DNA of 64,000 bases from Mactra quadrangularis (taxonomy: Eukaryota; Mollusca; Bivalvia; Venerida; Mactridae): NCBI GenBank assembly GCA_025267735.1, contig CM046294.1:6978001-7042000 (forward strand), in the 5' to 3' direction. Made by a program: the position numbers and the translations under genes. Below the pieces are notes generated by a model, which was not told where the DNA came from, ran no database searches, and worked only from the letters and a program-made list of their open reading frames with translations. Numbering within the stretch: position 1 is the first letter of the stretch; each line of letters begins with the position of its first letter. This document shows positions 57,287 to 64,000 of the stretch, piece by piece.

Positions 57287-60200
57287 ATGGCTTCGTACAC
57301 TTGCGAGCAATGCGATGCTACTTTCACCAAACTCAGTCAATTGCTCCAACATAGGCGGACAGAAAACCACTGGCAAAACTTTACATGCCCAAGCTGTAAG
57401 AAAACTTTTAATAGAAAACTGAACTTAGATCGTCACTTGAAGAAACATGCGGATGCAACTTCTCACCACTGTCCAGAATGTCTTAAAGTGTTTACAAGGA
57501 AAGATGCGCTTGATGAACATTTTTCACAACATGAAAATCAATCTGGCGGTGGAATGAAAAGAACTCATGGTGAAAACGAACATAATAGTTCGGGAAAACG
57601 ACAAAAGTTAACACCAGAGGATAATACCGCGGACTACTATAAAATGGAGAAAATAAACGAAAGGCGAATTGAAAAGTTCAACACCACGGCATCTTACTAT
57701 AACATTAAAATCAAGGACTTGGAAGTAAGAGATTTACCAAATATTTTAAAAACACTGAAAGTAATATTTCAGTCTATACTTACAAAAATTACAGAACATA
57801 TTCCAGACAATGATTTAGTGAGGGTGTCCATGGATAACCCCGAACTGGACTATCCAATTGTGCTGAGATTTATGCCAAGATCAGCTCTTACTGTAGATAG
57901 ACTTTTATCAGAGATTGAACGAGTACTTCAATCATACGAACAGTTTGTTGTTGACGAGACATTTGGTATAGAACTGGTTCATGTTTCAAACGTTAAAGGG
58001 TCAGGATACAGAATGAAACCAACAGTTGACATTACTCAGATGTTACAGAACAAGAAAAGTGTAATACAAGTAAAGAATAAGGATGAACTTTGTTGTGGTA
58101 GAGCAATAGTTACAGCAATAGCTCGTGTGGAAAATCACCCACAGTGGAACATTATTCGCCAAGGCCGTCAGTTACAAGGAGACCTGGCTAAAGAACTTCA
58201 CCAAAAGGCTGACGTGCCACTTGATAAATGTGGGATTGAAGAGGTGAAGAAATTCCAGGCGTCCCTGCTAAACTATCAGATCCACGTAGTATCTAAAGCA
58301 CACTTTAACGCTATCATTTATCAAGGACCAGAGGGAGGTGTGCCTATATACCTTTACAATCATGATGATCATTATGACGTTATAACTTCAATGACAGGAT
58401 TTTTGAACAGGAATTTTTTTTGTCAAAAGTGTAAGAAAGGATACGATCACCAAGAACGTCATAAATGTAATAACCCATGTCATTACTGCCGTAAGCTTCA
58501 CGAAGATGTGTCTGAAGACTGGCAATTCTGTAAAACCTGCAACTGTAAATTTGTAAATCGAACTTGTTTTGATCTGCACAATAAGAAGACGAAAAAGGGA
58601 AAATCAACTTGCGAATTGTATTACAGATGTAAACATTGCAGCCAACTTATTAACTGTTCAAAACATAAACATGACCATATTTGTGGTGAAAAGTATTGCG
58701 ACACATGCAAAGACTTTGTGAGTGAGAATCACTTATGCTACATGCAACCGGTTGAAGATCTAGCAGAAAATGATACAAAGAGAGAAAAACAGACAAAATA
58801 CATATTCTTTGATCTCGAATGCACACAAGATAAACGTCTTGAATGCGCTGCTGGTTACCTTCCCGGTGTTAACAATACATGTGTTCATTGCAAAAAGTCC
58901 TGGTGTGGATCTATGGAACATAGGGCAAATTTATGTGTAGCACACAGGGTTTGTAGCGCTTGCATGCATCTTGACGTTACTTCATCTTCAAAGTGTTCAC
59001 AATGTGGTCCCAATGAATGGGTGTTTTCAGGTTCAAATACTATTGAGTCATTCTGTAAGTGGTTATTCACTATTGAAAATAAGGGTGCCACAGTTCTTTG
59101 CCATAATTTCAAAGGGTATGATAGTTATCCCATCATGAAATTTTTGTATGACAACGCCATTCTGCCCGAGGTGATCACAACAGGATCAAAATATATGTCC
59201 ATTGTAGTACCTATCTTTCAAATAAGATTCATTGACTCTCTGAATTTCATTCCAATGGCCCTTGCAGACATGCCTAAAGCTTTTGGAGAAACAGAACTGG
59301 CAAAAGGGTACTTTCCGCATCTATTTAATACGACAGAGAATCAATCAGTAGAACTTGATCATCTACCCGACATTAAGCATTATAACCCAGACAGTATGAA
59401 GCCAGGATCACGCCAAGCATTTTTAAAATGGTATGATATAAATTGGCACACACACTTCTCACTGCAGGCAGAACTTTTACGTTACTGCAAATCTGATGTT
59501 GATATTCTTAGAAGATGTTGTCTAAAATTTAGAACACTGTTCAAAGAACTCACTCAAACATCGGACAATGATGGAATAGACCCATTTGAGAAATGCATTA
59601 CAATAGCATCAGCATGTAATCTTGTTTTTAGGAGTATTTTCTTGGATCACGAAACTATTGGTATCATTCCATCTCATGGTTACCGCCCTGAGGCAAAGCA
59701 GTCAATCATGGCTTATCAGTGGTTATCCTACATTGCATTTGAAAGGCAGATATATATCCAACATGGTCGAAATAAGGGGGAGAAACAAATAGGACCCTAT
59801 AAAGTTGATGGGTACTATGAAACAGCAGAAGGTCATAAAGTTGCTCTAGAATTCCATGGCGATTTCTGGCATGGCTGTCCGAAATGTTTTTCTCAAAACA
59901 CAATTAATCGGGTTAATGGATTATTCATGTCTGAATTGTACGCAAACACTCTTAATAAGCAAAAGTATCTTGAATCTGAAGGGTATATTTATGAATGTAT
60001 ATGGGAATGTGATTTCAAACAGAAATTAGAATCTAATCCTATCATGAAAAAGTACATCGAATCTTTGGAAATAGTGTCGCCCTTAGAACCGAGAGATGCC
60101 TTCCATGGCGGACGTACTGAAGCATTTAAAATGTATGCAGAGTCCACGGCTGATACTCAGATTAAGTACTTTGATGTCACATCTCTGTATCCATTCATCA

Positions 60201-61450
60201 ATAAAACAGGGAAAATACCCTTAGGCCATCCAAATGTAATCACAGAAAATTTTGAGAATATAAGCAATTATGAAGGGTTAATTAAATGCAAAATTCTACC
60301 TCCAAGAAAACTGTATATTCCCGTCCTGCCAACTAAGTGCAATGGTAAGCTTATGTTTACTCTCTGTCGCACCTGCAGTGAAACATATGGAAATGGAAAA
60401 TGTCACCATGGTGACGATGAAAGAGCCATTACAAGCACTTGGGTCACTGATGAAGTTAAGATGGCTTTATCACAAGGTTACAAGTTAATTACCATTTACG
60501 AAGTTTGGCATTTCGATGAAATAGCTCAATACGACCCTCGCACCAAAACGAGTGGGATTTTTACAGAATATGTTAATACTTTTTTGAAAGTCAAACAGGA
60601 AGCCAGTGGTTGGCCTGATTGGTGTAAAACAGAAACAGACAAACAAAAATACATACATGACTATTATGAGAAAGAGGGTATTTTGTTAGACTATGATAAA
60701 ATTCAGGAAAATCCAGGCCTGAGACTGCTAGCAAAAATAATTTTAAACTCGTTCTGGGGAAAATTTGGACAAAGGTCTAATCTTTCGCAATCAGCCTTTA
60801 TTGACGATCCAGCTCAATTTATTGATATGATGACATCTGACCAACAAGAAATCAAGAACGTACGTTTCATAAATGATGAAGCAGTCCAGTTAGACTGGGC
60901 ATATAAAACTGATTTCATAGAAACTTCAGGAAGAACCAATGTTGTTGTGGCTGCATACACAACGGCTCAAGCCCGTTTAAAATTGTACAGTTATTTACAG
61001 CCATTAGGTGAAAGAGTTTTGTACTGTGATACAGATTCTGTTGTGTTCACCTCTGCAGACAGTGAATGGGATCCTCCATTAGGTGACTTCCTGGGGGATT
61101 TAACGGATGAAGTTCCAAACAATCAAATAACTAGATTCATCACTGGAGGGCCTAAGAACTACGCATATTGTTTAGAAAAGCCAAACAATAAAGGTCAATC
61201 TTCAATTTGTAAAGTCCGGGGAATAACGCTTAATTTTAAAAACTCTTTGGATATTAATTTTGATACGCTGAAAGATATGGTAATGGGACAAATGCAAAAG
61301 CAATGCATTAAAGTTGTAGACAAAAATAAAATCGTTAGAAATAGGGAAACTTGCCATATCATATCAAAGACTGAAACAAAAGACTATAAAATTGTGTTTG
61401 ACAAAAGAGTGATCTCTGAAAACTACAATTCATTCCCTTATGGTTATTAG
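57287..61450 (+). CDS. Polinton DNA polymerase B (protein-primed type), intact
   Basis: Replicates the element; family B with 3'-5' exonuclease. The 1,387 residues are uninterrupted. N-terminus: three C2H2 fingers (C6/C9/H22/H28, C34/C37/H50/H54, C62/C65/H78/H82), then a basic linker. An OTU-like cysteine peptidase signature may follow: DELCCGRAI (266-274) with NHDDHYDVI (358-366). A Cys/His-rich region comes next (about 375-495). Exo I is FDLECT (D509, E511), Exo II HNFKGYD (606-612), Exo III YCKSD (733-737). A LEFHGDFWHGC block near 855 resembles a Vsr-type endonuclease core. Motif A is DVTSLYP (963-969), motif B KIILNSFWGKFG (1150-1161), motif C YCDTDS (1246-1251). All catalytic aspartates are present, so it is likely functional. 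The ATG sits in CAAGATGG, a good context. Confidence 0.95.
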   Translation: MASYTCEQCDATFTKLSQLLQHRRTENHWQNFTCPSCKKTFNRKLNLDRHLKKHADATSHHCPECLKVFTRKDALDEHFSQHENQSGGGMKRTHGENEHNSSGKRQKLTPEDNTADYYKMEKINERRIEKFNTTASYYNIKIKDLEVRDLPNILKTLKVIFQSILTKITEHIPDNDLVRVSMDNPELDYPIVLRFMPRSALTVDRLLSEIERVLQSYEQFVVDETFGIELVHVSNVKGSGYRMKPTVDITQMLQNKKSVIQVKNKDELCCGRAIVTAIARVENHPQWNIIRQGRQLQGDLAKELHQKADVPLDKCGIEEVKKFQASLLNYQIHVVSKAHFNAIIYQGPEGGVPIYLYNHDDHYDVITSMTGFLNRNFFCQKCKKGYDHQERHKCNNPCHYCRKLHEDVSEDWQFCKTCNCKFVNRTCFDLHNKKTKKGKSTCELYYRCKHCSQLINCSKHKHDHICGEKYCDTCKDFVSENHLCYMQPVEDLAENDTKREKQTKYIFFDLECTQDKRLECAAGYLPGVNNTCVHCKKSWCGSMEHRANLCVAHRVCSACMHLDVTSSSKCSQCGPNEWVFSGSNTIESFCKWLFTIENKGATVLCHNFKGYDSYPIMKFLYDNAILPEVITTGSKYMSIVVPIFQIRFIDSLNFIPMALADMPKAFGETELAKGYFPHLFNTTENQSVELDHLPDIKHYNPDSMKPGSRQAFLKWYDINWHTHFSLQAELLRYCKSDVDILRRCCLKFRTLFKELTQTSDNDGIDPFEKCITIASACNLVFRSIFLDHETIGIIPSHGYRPEAKQSIMAYQWLSYIAFERQIYIQHGRNKGEKQIGPYKVDGYYETAEGHKVALEFHGDFWHGCPKCFSQNTINRVNGLFMSELYANTLNKQKYLESEGYIYECIWECDFKQKLESNPIMKKYIESLEIVSPLEPRDAFHGGRTEAFKMYAESTADTQIKYFDVTSLYPFINKTGKIPLGHPNVITENFENISNYEGLIKCKILPPRKLYIPVLPTKCNGKLMFTLCRTCSETYGNGKCHHGDDERAITSTWVTDEVKMALSQGYKLITIYEVWHFDEIAQYDPRTKTSGIFTEYVNTFLKVKQEASGWPDWCKTETDKQKYIHDYYEKEGILLDYDKIQENPGLRLLAKIILNSFWGKFGQRSNLSQSAFIDDPAQFIDMMTSDQQEIKNVRFINDEAVQLDWAYKTDFIETSGRTNVVVAAYTTAQARLKLYSYLQPLGERVLYCDTDSVVFTSADSEWDPPLGDFLGDLTDEVPNNQITRFITGGPKNYAYCLEKPNNKGQSSICKVRGITLNFKNSLDINFDTLKDMVMGQMQKQCIKVVDKNKIVRNRETCHIISKTETKDYKIVFDKRVISENYNSFPYGY

Positions 61451-61873
61451 ACATTTATTGAAAATCACAATGTTTATTATATATTGTATTGTTTATTTGA
61501 AAGTATATGCAGTGTATTTATGTATTTCATTCTTGTTTCAAATTGTAATTATTGAAAATAAAATAAGCATTTAAGTCACAAAATCTTGTTATTCTTTTAT
61601 GTCAGCAGACTACTTACTTACTCTAGAAGGCATCCCCATACCAACTTCCTTACATTGAAGTATCGCCGATGTATGTGAAATGTACACTTGTTAAATAAAT
61701 AATATATCAAGTTGACAGTTCAAGGATACTGTGGTTACATTAAAATGCAGCTTTTAATTATGTTTTGGCTGACATGATTAGTTGTTTGCAAAATAAAACT
61801 CCGACTTAACATTACTGAGAGTTTATCCCATAAACACGGTTGCTCCCTGTACTGACAGTTTATGGTAAAATCG
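61451..61873. other. Polymerase 3' region up to the right TIR
   Basis: AATAAA at 61557-61562, 107 bases after the stop, is the likely polyadenylation signal. No other gene fits in this 423-base gap. Confidence 0.6.
61557..61562 (+). terminator. Polyadenylation signal of the polymerase gene
   Basis: AATAAA in GAAAATAAAATAAGC, at normal distance past the stop codon. Confidence 0.6.
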
Positions 61874-62049
61874 TCGTCTGCTAAAGAGGTTTAAAATTAT
61901 ATAGCTTAAATCGATTATTGAAAAAAAAAGACGGACAATTTAATCTGTCGTCTGCTAGATAAACCAAAATGGCGGCGCGTTGTGGTTACGCTCGGGTGAT
62001 CTCATTTTTTTACTCAAAAAAGTGTTCTATCCTTCGGCCCCCGACTACT
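61874..62049 (-). repeat. Polinton right terminal inverted repeat
   Basis: Inverse of 48958-49132, ending CCCGACTACT. It carries AAAATGGCGGC (YY1-like) and two inverted AGCAGACG boxes (61875 and 61949). Confidence 0.93.
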
Positions 62050-62055
62050 AATTAC
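62050..62055. repeat. Polinton target-site duplication, right
   Basis: AATTAC, identical to the left duplication at 48952-48957. Confidence 0.9.
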
Positions 62056-62620
62056 GCTGCATAGTTGAAAATAATTTTATGTGTTTTTTATATACTAGAA
62101 TGATTTTAAATAAATATGGCAAAAAACATAGTTTCAGATAGTTGAAAATACCCTACATTACTCAAAAGCTGTGTTTGATACATTATTTTAGAAATAAAAA
62201 AAATGGACATGCCTTTTCTTTTTCATCCAAAGTTGACACTTTCTTAGTAAGAGCATGTTTGTATTGTTTTTGTTAGATAATTGACTGGAAAAATGGTTAG
62301 TTGAATCAGCAGCTAAAACATTTTTCAGTTTTGTTTTACACATTCCATCTGATTCCCGAATAGGGCATACATTCTTTAGCAGAGTTTGTTCAAGGACTAT
62401 TCTCCCTTGCTGATTCTTAGCCATGTCAGGCAGTTGTCAGTCACTGACTCAGTTACTCAGATAAATCCATACATTCCAGTAAAAATAAGTACATGGGTTG
62501 ACTGACAGATAAGATGCGACTTGTACAATGTGTTGCTACGATACAACCCCGCCCCCTAAAAAACCAACGGTCCACCAAAAAGAATAATAATATCGAAAAT
62601 AAAAAGCAGACTTTACTAGA
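62056..62620. other. Non-coding right flank
   Basis: No recognised gene. A 78-codon minus-strand frame (62188-62424) is AT-rich and without domain or splice support. Confidence 0.35.
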
Positions 62621-62621
62621 T

Positions 62622-62697
62622 GATACATTCGGAACTAACTGGGCGATTTTCCACGTAAATGTATCTTCGTAGAAGATCGCCGAGGTTGTTCCGAAAG
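62622..62697. mobile_element. Small palindrome sharing GATACATTCGGAACT
   Basis: TTCGGAACTAACTGGGCGAT pairs with ATCGCCGAGGTTGTTCCGAA across a 27-base centre. The left flank is shared with the element at 39281-39499. Confidence 0.55.
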
Positions 62698-62734
62698 TAA
62701 ATGATACTGTAAATCAAATATTCATAGGCAGATC

Positions 62735-62830
62735 TAGCAGGGCATGGCTGGGGATTGAACTAATGGTCTGTATCCACCTGCCTCATGCATCTACCCACCC
62801 CGTGGAGTTTCTCCTTAATATCATATTTCA
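62735..62830 (-). repeat. tRNA-like SINE fragment
   Basis: The plus strand GGGGATTGAACTAATGGTC is an inverted B-box-like block. TGCCTCATGCATCTACCCAC is the inverted A-box side. Both resemble the element at 42185-42300. Confidence 0.4.
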
Positions 62831-64000
62831 CGATCGATAGAAAAAGACTTGGCATTAGTTCAATCCCCCTACTATAAAATAATTTAGAAAAGTAAGCACA
62901 AATATGCCAAAAAAAGTTAATTTCAAACTACATAAGAACAATATGCATAGATTCTACTTAGTGAGTAAGTGCTGAAGTTCTCGACCGCGGCACAGGCTTG
63001 GACTTATGTAGTGTGCCCTGTGCAGCAAGTGCTACACAGTAGCAGACCGACAGCAAACGTCGCAAAAATGCAGCAGTGCTACAAATATTTGCATTACAGA
63101 CTGCTATGAAGTCGCGCTAACGGTCCCATAATGCATCAGCACTGCGCTCTAATTCGCAAAAGTAAAACGGCAAAAACGGCACATTAAACAACAAAATATA
63201 CTAAAAATACATAAATAAATATTATGATAATATTGTATGGATGATTTCAAATGTTTATATCCTTATAATTGGTGAAATCAGTTTAGTACTAAAATGTCCG
63301 TAGATTAAAAATGTAGATCCGTCTAATAGAATGAGCGTTGTTATTAGCAACGAACCGGAAACAGTATTAAAAAGTTGTTCAACGTGTGACATTTCTCGCT
63401 TGAAAATCGTTAATATCACAGTAAATAATTGGAATAAATTACTGAAACTTGGCAGAAATGTGAATTAAGATTCATTTTACTGATTTAAACTAACGGAATT
63501 ATGTGTGTCGAACTGTCAAAGTAAAAAAATGGATACAAACAGTTGTTTACATGGACAACGTTATGACAAATAAGCTATGTGAAATCAGGAATGATCTGAA
63601 ATATCTTGGTGAAATTCATAGACCAGATATGATGCATTGTAATGATTATCCTAGTGCACCTGTCGAGATCTATGGGTGAAGCCAATGTTATCTGCAAACT
63701 ATAAAGACTAAGAAATAAGCCTTACTGTTACAACTTACAGGATACAGTTAACATATGATAGAGCGAAACCTGACCGGACCATAAAGGTAAATTAATTATT
63801 ATAGTTTAATAGTTTAATGTCAGATCATTAGGGGCTATTGCACTTTACCAGTACAAAGTAAGTCGCCACGAGCAGAAATATAACCCTAACCCTAACCCTG
63901 GTTGATTAGAATCTTATTTTAATTTCATGATTAGGGCTGCGACTATTTTTGGGGAAAAATAAACAACATTTTCAGCTTAATTACAACTGAAAACAAGTAG
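62831..64000. other. Non-coding right end
   Basis: No gene recognised. Three copies of the telomere-type hexamer (ACCCTA family) occur at about 63881-63900, a short interstitial run. Scattered CAGCA-rich text lies near 63030-63140. Confidence 0.35.

Larger units (their letters stand above)
48958..62049. mobile_element. Complete Polinton/Maverick element, 13,092 bp, without capsid genes
   Basis: Bounded by inverted repeats of about 175 bp that start AG (right end CT) and by the 6-bp duplication AATTAC; all are hallmarks of Polintons. Gene order: integrase (-, broken), packaging-type ATPase (-), then divergently DNA polymerase B (+). A 3,938-bp unrelated element is nested in the integrase; without it and one TSD copy the Polinton is about 9.15 kb. 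Full Polintons usually also carry major and minor capsid proteins and an adenain-like protease. None is recognisable here, and the leftover gaps (49133-49748, 61451-61873) are too small for them. The two TIRs differ at only two substitutions and one T-run indel. That suggests recent insertion, although TIRs may be homogenised during replication. Confidence 0.93.

Noticed and set aside
58380..59903. Minus-strand open frames inside the polymerase gene
   Set aside because: They are shadows of the well-supported plus-strand polymerase reading.
62188..62424. 78-codon minus-strand open frame as a flanking host gene
   Set aside because: No splice partner, domain or biased composition was seen.
63881..63900. 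Telomere at the window's right end
   Set aside because: Only three hexamers, followed by ordinary sequence; an interstitial run at most.

Overview
This is an AT-rich, intron-containing, repeat-dense segment of an animal nuclear genome. The host gene, the many tRNA-derived SINEs and the Polinton suggest a marine invertebrate, most likely a mollusc such as a bivalve. That assignment is inference, because no species-diagnostic sequence is present. Nothing prokaryotic was found: no operons, Shine-Dalgarno-led genes or CRISPR arrays.

Layout. (1) 4.3-10.8 kb holds the only convincing host gene: seven coding exons of a TNF-receptor-superfamily protein. It has a signal peptide, cysteine-rich repeats, one membrane span and a C-terminal death domain; the joined phases give 401 codons. 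(2) 11-34 kb is mostly non-coding. It holds tRNA-derived SINEs, small palindromic elements, a decayed Ty3/Gypsy pol (about 21.3-23.0 kb), a decayed LINE (about 27.1-29.1 kb) and a THAP-like remnant (30.6 kb). (3) 34-48 kb holds a Tc1-like MITE, a LINE 3' end interrupted by a 1,267-bp hAT-like element with a clear 8-bp target duplication, a diverged segmental duplication (37.4-40.5 kb against 45.3-47.1 kb), a 63-bp tandem repeat and an array of short inverted repeats. (4) 48,958-62,049 is a complete, bounded Polinton/Maverick with about 175-bp terminal inverted repeats starting AG, flanked by the 6-bp duplication AATTAC. (5) 62-64 kb is non-coding flank.

The Polinton is the main find. It carries a divergently transcribed pair: an intact 1,387-aa protein-primed-type DNA polymerase B (+) and a packaging-type ATPase (-) whose Walker A motif is split by an intron. 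Downstream of the ATPase lies an integrase (-). I found no capsid, penton or protease gene, so without its nested insertion the element would be only about 9.15 kb. The integrase is broken by a premature stop, a frameshift and a 3,938-bp nested element. That nested element has arms of about 0.9 kb and landed exactly on the integrase intron's 3' splice site. Its 3-bp duplication (AGG in gene orientation) re-creates the AG acceptor, so splicing could in principle still remove it.

How the parts fit: polymerase, ATPase and integrase would replicate and insert the element, with the TIRs as substrates. With its integrase broken, this copy would need integrase supplied by another copy to move. The divergent promoter carries an NRF-1-like site and a 20-bp repeat in four copies. 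The TIRs carry YY1-like sites and repeated AGCAGACG boxes.
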